Shown here in pieces: positions 12,021-22,984 of a DNA stretch of 64,000 bases; within the stretch, counting starts at the first letter, position 1; every line of letters begins with the position of its first letter. Both the position numbers and the translations under genes were made by a program. The stretch is from Eurosta solidaginis (lineage: Eukaryota > Arthropoda > Insecta > Diptera > Tephritidae). The notes under the pieces were generated by a model. The model was not told where the DNA came from. It did no database searches and saw only the letters and a program-made list of their open reading frames with translations. The DNA is taken from assembly GCF_040869045.1 (NCBI RefSeq), contig NC_090319.1:389685601-389749600 (forward strand), written 5' to 3'.

Positions 12021-12298
12021 TTTTGTTTTTATCGGCCTATTGATAAATGATTCAAGGTTCGATTTGAGCTCAAGGCCAGAAGAATAATTTTTTTCTAATG
12101 ATAATTATTGTTATTTTTTAATTTTTCTAAAAATTGAAAAATTTTCTACTTACTATTCCAAAAACAAAGCACAATTTCTCAAATTTAGAAAAATTAAAAA
12201 ATAACAATAATTATCATTAGAAAAAATTATTGTTCTGGCCTTGAGCTCGAATCGAACCTTGAATCATTTATCAATAGGCCGATGCAAACAAAAACAAA
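12021..12298. repeat. Large inverted repeat (arms about 115 bp, spacer about 48 bp)
   Basis: The left arm (12021-12131) runs from a T-rich edge through ATCGGCCTATTGATAAATGA and TTGAGCTCAAGGCCAGAA to AATTTTTCTAAA. The right arm (12182-12298) is its near-perfect reverse complement. The spacer contains TTTTCTACTTACTATTCC. The arms are homologous to the SINE-like element just upstream, so this is probably two copies joined head to head. Confidence 0.85.
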
Positions 12299-12300
12299 AT

Positions 12301-12917
12301 TAAATATCTTAAGCAGCCGGGAATACAAGAAAGGAACTTGTAAACATCAAAACAGCAACAAAAAAATCCTGCATTTAAAGAGACTTAGGCGGAAATTTGA
12401 TTTACTCACGAAGTGTCAAGGCTGCTTCCGACGTAAATGACATAGAAAGTATTGAGATCATGGAAGTTGAAATAACAACGAAAAGTTTTACGCTCTACAA
12501 ATACTTTAACGTTGAGAGAGAAATAACTACAATAATTGCAAAGAGTATAAAGAACGGTTAAAACTAAAGAAAATTATATAAAGACAATAGATATGTAAAA
12601 AAAAACTCATTTGATGTAGAAAAGCTCGATGTTTGTATGAGATTTTATACAGCAGTTATCAACTTAACTTTAACTAATAAACGCTTTTGTGGTCATTCCA
12701 GCAAAAAAAAGCATAAAATAGCTGGAATTAAATGGTTGTCCTTGAAAACATGAAGCATATATCTCAATTCTCTTGAAGTTGCATGTTTTAAGCCCATTTG
12801 GCTTATAAAAGATAAAATAAACATTAAAAGCGAAGTAGTCGGCTGAAACTTAATCACACATTATCTATTTCGAATGCAACGGTTGGAACGTCACTAGCTA
12901 AAATGAGCTATTAATTT
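12301..12917. other. Unassigned non-coding sequence
   Basis: AT-rich, with no matching repeat and no open frame worth annotating. Confidence 0.4.
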
Positions 12918-13049
12918 TTATACTAAGTTGAGCAGAGCTCACAGAGTATATTAAGTTTGATTGGATAACGGTTGGTTGTACATATATAAAGGAATCGAGA
13001 TAGATATAGACTTCCATATATCAAAATAATCAGGATCGAAAAAAAATTT

Positions 13050-13288
13050 CAGTTGAGCTATCAATCAGTTTGATTAAGCACGCGATCTGGCGGCCAATAG
13101 TAGAGTTTCATTTGAGTTATCAGTCAGTTTGGTTATTAAGCCAGCGAGTAGCAAAGTATAAGTGTTATTGTGAAGTACTTTAATAAAGGCCATTTTTCCA
13201 TTATTCAATATTGGAGTTATTTATTCAACAGTTTAGTGATTCGAACTTAGCAGAGGATTGCAAATAAGAGGATTTGCAGCAAATTCGT
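13050..13288 (+). mobile_element. Fragment of a Ty3/gypsy-type LTR (R-U5 side)
   Basis: Matches the reverse complement of the solo LTR at 45256-45761 over AGTATAAGTGTTATTGTGAA, GTACTTTAATAAAGGCC (with its polyadenylation signal), TATTGGAGTTATTTATTC and ACAGTTTAGTGATTCGAAC. It stops at AAATTCGT, without the terminal TACA. A near-duplicate segment (TATCAATCAGTTTG / TATCAGTCAGTTTG, about 60 bp apart) lies on its left side. Both LTR termini are absent, so this is not a normal solo LTR. Confidence 0.75.
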
Positions 13289-14459
13289 CCGTCCGTCCGT
13301 CCGCCCGTTAACACGATAACTTGAGTAAATTTTGAGCTATCATGATGAAATTTGGTACGTAGGTTCCTGGGCACTCATCTCAGATCGCTATTTAAAATGA
13401 ACGATATCGGACAATAACCACGCCCACTTTTTCGATATCGAAAATTTCGAAAAATCGAAAAAGTGTGATAATTCATTACCAAATACGGATTAAGCGATGA
13501 AACTTGGTAGGTGAGTTGAACTTATGCCGCAGAATAGAAAACTGGTAAAATGTTGGACAATGGGCGTGGCACCGCCCACTTTTAAAAGAAGGTAATTTAG
13601 AAGTTTTGCAAACTGTAATTTGTCAGTCCTTGAAGATATCATGATGAAATTTGGCAGGGACGTTACCCCTATTACTATATGTACGCCTAATAAAAATTAG
13701 CAAAATCGGAGAAGGACCACGCCCACTTTTAAAAAAAAAATTTTTTAAAGTAAAATTTTAACAAAAAATTTAATATCTTCACAGTATATAAGTAAATTAT
13801 GTCAACATTCAACTCCAGTAATGATATGGTGCAACAAAATACAAAAATAAAAGAAAATTTCAAAATGGGCGTGGCTCCGCCCTTTTTCATTTAATTTGTC
13901 CAGGATACTTTTAATGCCATATGTCGAACAAAACATTACCAATTATTGTGAAATTTGGAAGAGGCTTAGATTCTAGGACGATAACTGTTTTCTGTGAAAA
14001 AGGGCGAAATCAGTTAAAGCCACGCCCAGTTTTTATACACAGTCGACCGTCTGTCCTTCCGCTCGGCCGTTAACACGATAATTTGAGCAAAAATCGACAT
14101 ATCTTTAATGAACTTAGTTCACGTACTTACTTGAACTCACTTTATCTTGGTATGAAAAATGAACGAAATCCGACAATGACCAGGCCTACTTTTTCGATAT
14201 CGAAAATTACGAAAAATTAAAAAAATGCCATAATTCTATACCAAATACGAAAAAAGGGATGAAACATGGTGAGGTAATGGGATTGGTTTATTGACGCGAA
14301 ATATAACTTTAGAAAAAACTTTATAAAATGGTTGTGACAAAATGAAAAAGTTCTGAAGGGCGAAATAAAAAACCCTTAAAATCGTGGCAGGTATTACATA
14401 TATAAATAAATTAGCGGTATCCAACAGATGATATTCTGGGTCTCCCTGGTCCACATTTT

Positions 14460-15600
14460 GGAAGATATCTGGAAAACGCCTTCACATATACAACTTTTAA
14501 AACTCTCATTAGTGCCTTTAATTTGATACCCATATCGTACAAACTCATTCTAGAGTCACCCCTGGTCCACCTTTATGGAGATATCTCGAAAAGGCGTCCA
14601 CCTATAGAACTAAGCCCCACGCCCTTTTAAAATACTCATTAACACCATTCATTTGACACCCATATCGTACAAATTTATTCTAAAGTCACCCCTGGTCCAC
14701 CTTTATGGCGATATTTCGAAACGGCGTCCACCTATAGAATTAAGGCCCACTCCCTTTTAAAATACTCATTAACACCTTTCTTTTGATACCCGTATTGTAC
14801 AAACAAATTCTAGGGTCACCCCTGGTCCACCTTTATGGCGATATCTCGAAACGGCGTCCACCTATGGAACTAAGGATTACTCCCTTTTAAACTACTCACT
14901 AACACCTTTCATTTGATACCCATATTGTACAAACGAATTCTAGAGTCACCCCTGGTACACCTTTATGGCGATATTTCGAAACGGCGTCCACCTATAGAAT
15001 TAAGGCCCACTCCCTTTTAGAATACTCATTAACACCTTTCTTTTGATACCCATATTGTACAAACAAATTCTAGGGTCACCCCTGGTCCACCTTTATGGCG
15101 ATATCTCGAAACGGCGTATACCTATGGAACTAAGTATTACTCCCTTTTAAAATACTCATTAACACCTTTCTTTTGATACCCATATTGTATAAACAAATTC
15201 TAGGGTCACCCCTGGTCCACCTTTATGGCGATATCTCGAAAAGGCGACCACCTATACAACAACCACCACTCCCTTTTAAAACCCTCATTAATACCTTTAA
15301 TTTGATACCCATATCGTACAAACACATTCTAGAGTCACCCCTGGTCCACTTTTATGGCGATATTTCGAAACGGCGTCCACCTGTAGAACTAAGGCCCACT
15401 CCCTTTTAAAATACTCATTAACACCATTCGTTTGATACCCATATTGTACAAACAAATTCTAGAGTCAACCCTGATCCACCTTTATGGCGATATCCCTAAG
15501 TGGCGTCCATCTATAGAACTATGGCCCACTCCCTCATAAAATACTCTTTAATGTCTTTCATTTGATACACATGTCATACAAACACATTCCACGGTTTCCC
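14460..15600. repeat. Nine-unit array (129-130 bp) of HINE-1 copy B with a 260-bp higher-order pattern
   Basis: Unit anchors (TTTGATACCCATAT or variant) lie at 14524, 14654, 14784, 14914, 15044, 15174, 15303, 15433 and 15563. Units at 14784-14914 and 15044-15174 share private variants, such as TATTGTACAAACAAATTC and CTATGGAACTAAG, in the same alternation. This indicates duplication of a two-unit block. Forward open frames across two units are repeat by-products, since 130 is not a multiple of three. Confidence 0.85.
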
Positions 15601-15703
15601 TCGGTTCATTTTCCTACATGGTTATTTTCCCTTATGTTGTCACCATAGCTCTCAACTGAGTATGTAATGTTCGGTTACACCCGAACTTAACCTTCCTTAC
15701 TTG

Positions 15704-17234
15704 TTATTTTTTATTTACACAAGATAAATTAGGGCACAAATTGGATCTTGATTTCTTACTAAAACATACACCTAATTTGTTTAATGCATCTAGTTTAAAT
15801 AAGACGAGATTTTCTTCATTTTCGTACTTGACTTCCAATCGGTAATTATATAACTAGATTTCTCATATAAATTTTTCTCTTCAAAAAGCCTTTATTATGA
15901 TAAAATTTTGGAGAAACGAAGTTTTTTTCATAGAAAAATTTCCACCTCTAAAGAGCAATCTCTAATTGGAAGAACAAAATAAAATAAAAACGATAAAATT
16001 TGACCAGAAAAAAATAGTTCCCAGAATAGAGGTTAACACGTAGGTTACCTATCCACGATTTATTGTAGATTACGGCATGTGTAAACGTGGTCTAAGTTCG
16101 TTTAACATTTGAAAGTGAGTCATCTTATTACATACATATATAGGTAAAAAAAAATGGAAAATGTTATATTTTCATGTAAATTACACACAGAAGGTTTAAT
16201 TTTTCACAAGCTTTGCATCAGATAAGTATTCGCTTTTAACTGATAAAATTTCCAAACTTCTATAATGAATAGTGAAAGAGAAATTGCTTGAAGTTTGAGT
16301 CAAATTCGAATGAAATCTTCCACCCGTCACTTTTGAATGTCCTTCAACATGTTTATAAAAAAAATTTCCAAACTTTATCTAATCCCATACACTGAATTTT
16401 GCTCCCTAAAAGTGGGCTGTCCCTCTCAAACCCACCAATATCCCATTGGACTTTTGCTACTTTCAATATTATAACAAACGAAAGTTTTGGAGAGTGAAAA
16501 TCATTCAAACATCCATCCATCGCTTAGTAAATTATCATCTATGTTGATATGTATGAATGTATATGTGTTTGCGTGAACAGTATTTGTAATTTGTAGCTCA
16601 CTACTTCAATACAAATAAAGATAAAAATTAGTCAATCTTTATGTAGCAGCAGAAGTGCATATCATCCTGCTAAAACACTTTGATACATTTATATCAATTT
16701 GTAAACAAATAAACACAATACGCTTAATTGTATACATTATAACTGTACATAATAAATTTGTTTGCTTTTCATTTAATTTCATTTGAATGCCATTCACATC
16801 TTACAGATCGCACTTAATTGATTTATTACTTTCGGGTATTCGAGCAACAGCGACAACAATGAATACTTTCTTGGATAGCAATGAATACAAAACTTGAAAG
16901 CTTGCCTCATTAGCTATCTAACGGCAATTATGAGGTTAACTGCTTTGCAACAAAAACATATAATTGGATACATATTATTGTGCTCTGTTTTTGTATTTAC
17001 AAATGCTACGAAAGTTGCATAAGATTTTGCTTGAGCATAATGTTGCCATAATTTTCTCTTTCATATCGCACATCTATATCAGTAGGGAGATAATTCAAAA
17101 TTCTAAAGTTAAGAACCTATGGATACCTTCGAATTCCCCAATTCAACACCTACCGAACTGTGCACTCGATTTACTAATAGTCCACTAATCAGCGAATAAA
17201 GATTTTATAAAATTGCCTTGACGCATATAGAGAA
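15704..17234. other. Unassigned non-coding sequence
   Basis: AT-rich with scattered ATACATATA-type short repeats and no supported gene or repeat family. Confidence 0.4.
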
Positions 17235-17800
17235 GCCCTCAATTTTTTCCGTTTTGTTAATACTGTTTTCACACAGAAACTTAATGATCTCATTTCACCT
17301 GCTAATGAAATCGTAAATTTTTTGCTTTCACACAGAAGTAATTGCTCGATTAGTATGAAGGATGAGACAGACAATCATGGCGGAACGATACAAGGTGGGA
17401 GCATGGTGACATACCTACAAACAAAAAAAATTCCATGTACTTGTTAATTCGATGGACAAATGTCAAAATCGTACTGCGCCGGTAGTTGATGTATCAAATC
17501 AAATAAAAAAGGTTATAATCAGCTGTTCGATGCGGCCACCTTGTATCGTTCCGCCATGCAGACAATGACATTTGCTTTGAAAACTAAGAAGCGGAAACGG
17601 AAGCGGAACGCTACCAACAGAGTTGCATTGTGATTTTGACTTCATTAGGCATTCGATTAGCTACTAATGAAATAATAATAGATTCGAATTTTGTAGGGAA
17701 GATTGAGCTCAATAAGCGTCTTAATGTAGAAAACTGCCTTTATTATTCAATAAGCCGTCTGTGTGAAAACAGTATAACATTCGCATTTTTTGAGTTGATT
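17235..17800. mobile_element. Possible older TIR element hosting a MITE
   Basis: ATACTGTTTTCACACAGAAA at 17260-17279 is mirrored by CTGTGTGAAAACAGTAT at about 17758-17774, and weaker inverted similarity extends about 25 bp outward (TTTTTTCCGTTTTGTTA against TAACATTCGCATTTTTT). A third TTTCACACAGAAG lies inside at 17329-17341. No clear target duplication was found, so the limits are approximate. Confidence 0.4.
17376..17558. mobile_element. P-superfamily-like MITE 1, 183 bp
   Basis: Perfect 23-bp terminal inverted repeats at 17376-17398 and 17536-17558 begin CATGGCGGAACGATACAAGG and end GTGG. They are flanked by a perfect 8-bp duplication CAGACAAT (17368-17375 and 17559-17566). The TIR starts CATG and carries AAGGTGG at positions 17-23, exactly where the canonical Drosophila P element TIR does; my comparison from memory gives 16 of 23 identical positions. 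P elements also make 8-bp duplications. hAT is the alternative because it too makes 8-bp duplications, but its TIRs usually begin CA(G/A)(A/G)G and are shorter. There is no coding capacity. Confidence 0.8.
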
Positions 17801-18152
17801 GCTATTTTGATCTAGGTGTACGATATCTTCCATACAAAGAGTTATACAACAGAAAGGTAGAGTTTATGTCGAATCTGTTGGGCAGAAGCTTTAAGAAAAC
17901 GATAATTTTCATTTTGAGTACAGGGGTCAAATATGATTAAAAAAGGGGTTCGAAGATATTTACAGGATATAATCGAACAAGTGTTCGCCTGTTCTAATCA
18001 AAGTATCGGTGGATACATACAAATGTTTAAGCGAAAATTCAGCTTCTACCAAGTTCTCTGTACAACTCCCCTGAGTTTTCTAAAACGTATAAAGCTTATA
18101 CGAATGCATACACACTATATGCAGATTACAAAAAATAATAATACTCCAAAAA
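17801..18152. other. Unassigned non-coding sequence
   Basis: No supported feature. A 78-residue open frame at 17933-18169 runs into HINE-1 copy C and has no recognisable domain. Confidence 0.4.
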
Positions 18153-19452
18153 CAAGTAAGGAAAGCTAAGTTCAGGTGTAACCGAACATTGCATACTCAG
18201 CTGAGAGCTTTGGAGACAAAATAAGGGAAAATCACCATTTAGCAAAATGAACCTAGGGTAACCCTGGAATGTGGTTTTATGACATGTGTATCAAATGAAA
18301 CGTGCTAATGAGTATTTTAAAAGGGAGTGGGCCTTAGTTCTATAGGTGAACGCCTTTTCGAGGTATCACAATAAGGGTGGACCAGGGTGACTCTAGAATG
18401 TGTTTTTACGATATGGGTATCAAATCAAAAGTATTAATGAGGGTTTTAAAAGGGAGTAGCCCTTAGTTGTATATGTGAAGGCGTTTTCGAGATATCGACC
18501 AAAATGTGGACCAGGGTAATCCAGAACATCATCTGTCGGGTACCGCTAATTTATTTATATATGTCATACCACGAACAGTATTCCTGCCAAGATTCCAAGG
18601 GCTTTTGATTTCGCCTTGCAAAACTTTTTCATTTTCTTCTACTTAATATGGTAGGTGTCACACATATTTTCTAAAGTTATATTTTGATCAATAAACCTAT
18701 CCAGTTTCATCTCTTTTTTCATGTTTGGTAGGAATTATGGCATTTTTTTAATTTTTCGTAATTTTCGATATCGGAAAAGTGGGCGTGGTCATAGTCGGAT
18801 TTCGGCCATATTTTATACCAAGATAAGTGACTTCAGATAAGTACGTGAACTAAGTTTAGTTAAGATATATCGATTTTTGCTCAAGTTATCGTGTTAGCGG
18901 CCGAGCGTAAGGACAGACGGCCGACTGTGTATAAAAACTGGGCGCGGCTTCAACCGATTTCGCCCATTTTAACAGAAAACAGTTATCGGCATAGAATCTA
19001 TGTCCTTACAAAATTTCACAAGGATTGATGAATTTTTTTTCGACTTATGGCATTAAAAGTATTCCAGACGAATTAAATGAAAAAGGGCGGAGTTACGCTC
19101 ATTTTGAAATTTTCTTTTATCTTTGTATTTTTTTGCACCATATCATTACTGGAGTCGAATGTTGACATACTTTACTTTTATACTGTAAAGATATTAAATT
19201 TTTTGTTAAAATTTGACTTAAACAAAAATTTTTAAAAGTGGGCGTGTTCGTCATCCGATTTTGCTAATTTTTATTAAGCATACATACAGTAATAGTAGTA
19301 ACGTGCCTACCAAATGTCATGAATTTCTTTTTTCACCCAGATCATTTTGATATATAGAAGTCTATATATATCTCCATTAGTTTATGCCGTTACGGATTAC
19401 CGTTATGCGAACAAAGTTAATATACTCTGTGAACTCTGCTCAGCTGAGTATA
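18153..19452 (-). mobile_element. HINE-1 copy C, internally deleted
   Basis: The 3' end (CAAGTAAGGAAAGC on the plus strand) is at 18153 and the 5' end at about 19452. Only about two array units remain. A deletion of roughly 500 bp at about 19320 joins the CTACCAAATGTCATGA block directly to GATCATTTTGATATATAGAA, so the GTCC tract is lost. Its 5' subterminal sequence reads GTTCGCATAACGGTAATCCG on the minus strand, shared only with copy G, which marks a subfamily. Confidence 0.7.
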
Positions 19453-20107
19453 AAAAAACACCTAAACATGCATAACCCATTTAATTAACAGTCTCATTTT
19501 AATACAGGAAAGTTTAATAAAAACCACGAAATTTCATTAAAGAGAACGAAGCACTTCTTGTGTTTCATGAAAAATGGCTGTTTGAAGTAATACATAAATT
19601 CATGAATATAAATAAGTGTGCATATATTTATATTGGACCAATTTATTTGAACACAAGTAAACAAATGTGCGTAAAAACTCTCTTTCTAGTATTAAGGAAA
19701 AATTTTGTAACTGTTAAACCAGCGATGGATGTCTCTGTGTTGAGAGTACAAAATGCATCAAACTGCAATTACAAGAAGCGATTGAATATTTTTAATATTG
19801 TTGTTACTAAGCGTGAATAACCCTATTTTAAAAAAAAAAAAAAATTTCTTTAAATTTTATTTTATACTTTTATTGAAAAATTGAAACAGAGTGACATCAG
19901 ATGCCTGTTTCATTGAATTGATATGAACAGTTTTGTCACGACAGAACTTTGTAGTTTTGTCAGAATCAAGGCGAATTCAGCACCAGGTGTTGTTATCTGA
20001 TTTCCATTCAACGCCTTGGTACAACAATATTTCAGTTAACCGAAATCAATGCAAACTTTATTTGTACTTTAATTCGCTTTGTCATCACCTTTTATAAATT
20101 CGCCTTC
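19453..20107. other. Unassigned non-coding sequence
   Basis: AT-rich. An 86-residue open frame (19560-19820) shows no recognisable domain or codon signature. Confidence 0.4.
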
Positions 20108-20115
20108 GAGACAAT

Positions 20116-20365
20116 CATGGCTCAACTATATGTTTGGCTCATCCCATCAATTTATTTTATTTTTTCCATTTCACTGGTGTAGGGATTGTCAAAACGAGAT
20201 GGCAAACGCAAAATTCAACCAAAAATTTTCTTACACAAACAAGAACTGCAACGTTTTATGCTTTCATTCCATTCCATTCGCCTAACAACAACACACATAT
20301 TTTGACAATCTGAACAAAGGTTTGTTGTTGCTGCAGAGATGAGCCAACCATATAGTTGAACCATG
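20116..20365. mobile_element. P-superfamily-like MITE 2, 250 bp
   Basis: 28-bp terminal inverted repeats at 20116-20143 and 20338-20365 start CATGGCTCAACTATATGTTT and CATGGTTCAACTATATGGTT, with two mismatches in 28. They are flanked by a perfect 8-bp duplication GAGACAAT (20108-20115 and 20366-20373). The ends resemble MITE 1 (CATGGC, then AAC, then ATA at equal positions), and the target differs from that of MITE 1 by a single base. There is no coding capacity, so it would depend on transposase made elsewhere. Confidence 0.75.
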
Positions 20366-20373
20366 GAGACAAT

Positions 20374-22500
20374 AGAAGAGCTTTTTGGAATATTTATTTC
20401 ACGGAAAAATGTGGCAAGATCAATTTTTCTATGTAAAATTTTATTAAAAAAGTGAAAAAATTGCCCATTTCGGGTTTCAAAATCGTCGCATTGTCAAAAT
20501 TATTCACTTTTTTATTTTCAAAAAAACAACAGTATTTACTTTTATTAACTAAAAAGCAATAGAATAAGTGAAAACAATTTGCATTCAACATCATGCAAAT
20601 AAATTTGCGAAATTTGCCTTGCTATTCCTTCCTACAAAGCTACATACTTAAATTTGTCATTATTGTCACGACAATTTTGTCCCACCGACACTTGTCGATA
20701 TTCAGGTGTTGTTGTAGTTGTCTTCAGGTATCTGTGAAACAGAAGAATTTTCGGAAATTATTTTCTCTCATGTAGTTAGGAAAAAACAACAGAAGGGGCC
20801 ACAACCATTACACAAAAAGGATTATCGATATGTGCGTTAAGTACTCAAAATATTACGTCAAACTATTAAACTAAAACATTTAAAATCTTACGAGATGAAG
20901 GATGAGATTTAGAAAAGCGTTCGGAAGCAAGTTCACGTTTAAAAAGAAATCAGTGGGTTCAGGGGTTCAGGGATAAAAGTGTCTTACCTAAAGTGCATCC
21001 TGGGTATCGTTATGGTCCCATAGTTGGTTTGTCAAGACGCACTAACAGTCAAGAATTTTCTCACATCAGAGAATTGAAGTGGAAAAATTAAATTTGCAAA
21101 ACCTTTTCTAATACTTACATAGAATATTCCTTTATTAACCATTCCGACAACATTTTCATGCAGCATAAACAAGTTCGCTGAATTTTAAAAAAATATTATG
21201 TAACCTCAAATATGACGAACATCGCCATAAAATGGCTGTATATCACTTATTGAAAATATTTGTAGTTGCATTGGATAGAAGTTTATGGATGTCGTTTGTA
21301 ATAAAATTTTCTGTGCCTGCTATAATTTTTATAGTCAAAAGAGTGTGCCTTGATGTGACGTCCGTAACGTTTGAAACGCCCATATGTAATTGTGAGAGTC
21401 TTTTTCTTTTCATATTCGGTCATATATCCGGTTCCCAGACGAATAGTCTTTGCGTTTATAGAAGAACGTTGTTCGAGATATGACTAAAATATCAAGGAAG
21501 CATCGGCATACGAATTTCTGAGTTTCTTGAGACAGCATCACTGAACTTCCTTGTTTTCTAAGTTGCTAAAGAAGTGGTTGCTATCAACTCTTTTTGTTTG
21601 ACGACGATGAAAAAAAATATCTTTACGTAATCATCAAATCCAACAAGCAACTGAAGCAACATTTCAGCGACTTCAAAAACATATAGCTAAATATTAAACC
21701 CCCCCCCCCCCCCCCCACTTCCTTTGGGGGGTTTATTGATTATTTTCAAATAAAACTTCAGGGTGAGTTTTTGGAACCCTAACAAATATTTTCAGTCCAG
21801 TCCATAGAAATGAAATATATTTGTTTGCTTAAATGGGTCGGTTTAATGTACATACATATGTATATGCATATTAAATGATATATCAAAAAAGAGAAGAGTT
21901 TATATTCAACTACCAGAACAAAGAGCAAAATTTGCCGAAAGTTAAACGGCGCATTATAGTAGAAACCATCAAAGCGCAAAACTGGTGAGCGAGTCATTTA
22001 TTTGCTTTTATTTTTCTATATCTGCAAAAAAAAAAATGGAAGCTTCTTAGAAAAATATAAAGTTCTTAATAGATAATACACATACATATAACCATGATGC
22101 TCGTACAAATAACTTTCTGCTGAAAACAACAAAAGCATATCATTAAAAGAAAATGAAGCCCAATTTATCTACATATAACGCATTGCTCAGAGTTTACTTG
22201 GGGAGAGGCGTATGGTGTAAGTGCAGCGTTACTACGCAAAGTTTGTAGAAAATAAAGCGAAGCAAAAAATTTTAGATATTTCATTATATGAAATGCTTAT
22301 CTGTCAAAATCGAAGACTGAGTCAAGTCTAAGGCTGATGCGCTATTAAATCATGGTGGAGACCAATTTCTTGTAAAGTTCGATGTGTAAATTGAAAGGTG
22401 GTTTTTAATAAACTAGAGCCCGCCCAAGGCTTAAAATTTTACCACACCAGAGGTAACTTTAACAGAAACAAATAATTTCGTGGTTTTTGAAAAGAACTTA
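20374..22500. other. Unassigned non-coding sequence with a poly-C hairpin
   Basis: Contains an 18-bp C run (21699-21716) followed after CTTCCTTT by GGGGGGTTTATT, which can pair back to it, with G-quadruplex potential on the minus strand. The rest is AT-rich with short open frames that show no domains. Confidence 0.4.
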
Positions 22501-22504
22501 TTGG

Positions 22505-22800
22505 GCTAGTTATCAGTAACAACCGACACCGACAAGATATTGTTTTACCATCGGTATATTGCCGAAAGCGAGCTTTTATCATTTATCATCGCCCAGTTAT
22601 CGGCTTCTTAATAGTGTCATAGGTTTCAAATTGAAACCTTATCGGTATCTACTTCCAAACAAACTGATTAGTCGTCGGTAATAAACCGATGATATGCTGA
22701 TACCAAACCGATAACTTTCCGGTAATAAGTCGAACATTTGTGCGATAGAAAACCGATAAATAATTGTTAACACTCCGATAACAAACCTATACATTTTAAA
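22505..22800. repeat. CGATAA-rich quasi-repetitive block 1
   Basis: Many degenerate words such as CCGATAACTTTCC, AACCGATAAATAATTG, CTCCGATAACAAACC and TTATCGGTATC on both strands, spaced roughly 20-30 bp. Similar blocks occur at 28670-28940 and 52800-53170. Confidence 0.55.
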
Positions 22801-22984
22801 TTACAACTCGAAAATTTTTTAAATTAGACATATTGGGAAATCCGCCAAACTTTGGTTTTTTGACAAATAAATTTTTTTTTTTGAAACATGGTAGCACGCA
22901 AATATCTTTTTGTTAGGAACATTGAGAGGTAAATTGGAGCTATAATGCATCGCCGTTACTCGTCTTACATAATGCCTCAAAAAG

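Larger units (their letters stand above)
12918..15703 (+). mobile_element. HINE-1 copy B, interrupted by an LTR fragment
   Basis: The 5' end is at 12918 (TATACTAAGTTGAGCAGAGC) and the 3' end at 15703 (CCTTCCTTACTTG), so this copy lies opposite to copy A. At 13050 the usual TTTGATTGAGCCATG that precedes the GTCC tract is replaced by about 240 bp of LTR sequence; HINE sequence resumes at CCGTCCGTCCGTCC (13289). The remaining blocks are in the normal order, followed by a nine-unit array (14460-15600) and the terminal hairpin CGGTTACACCCG. Confidence 0.75.

Noticed and set aside
17368..17566. hAT MITE as first interpretation
   Set aside because: The 8-bp duplication fits hAT, but CATG ends and AAGGTGG at positions 17-23 fit the P superfamily better. 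Kept as the alternative.
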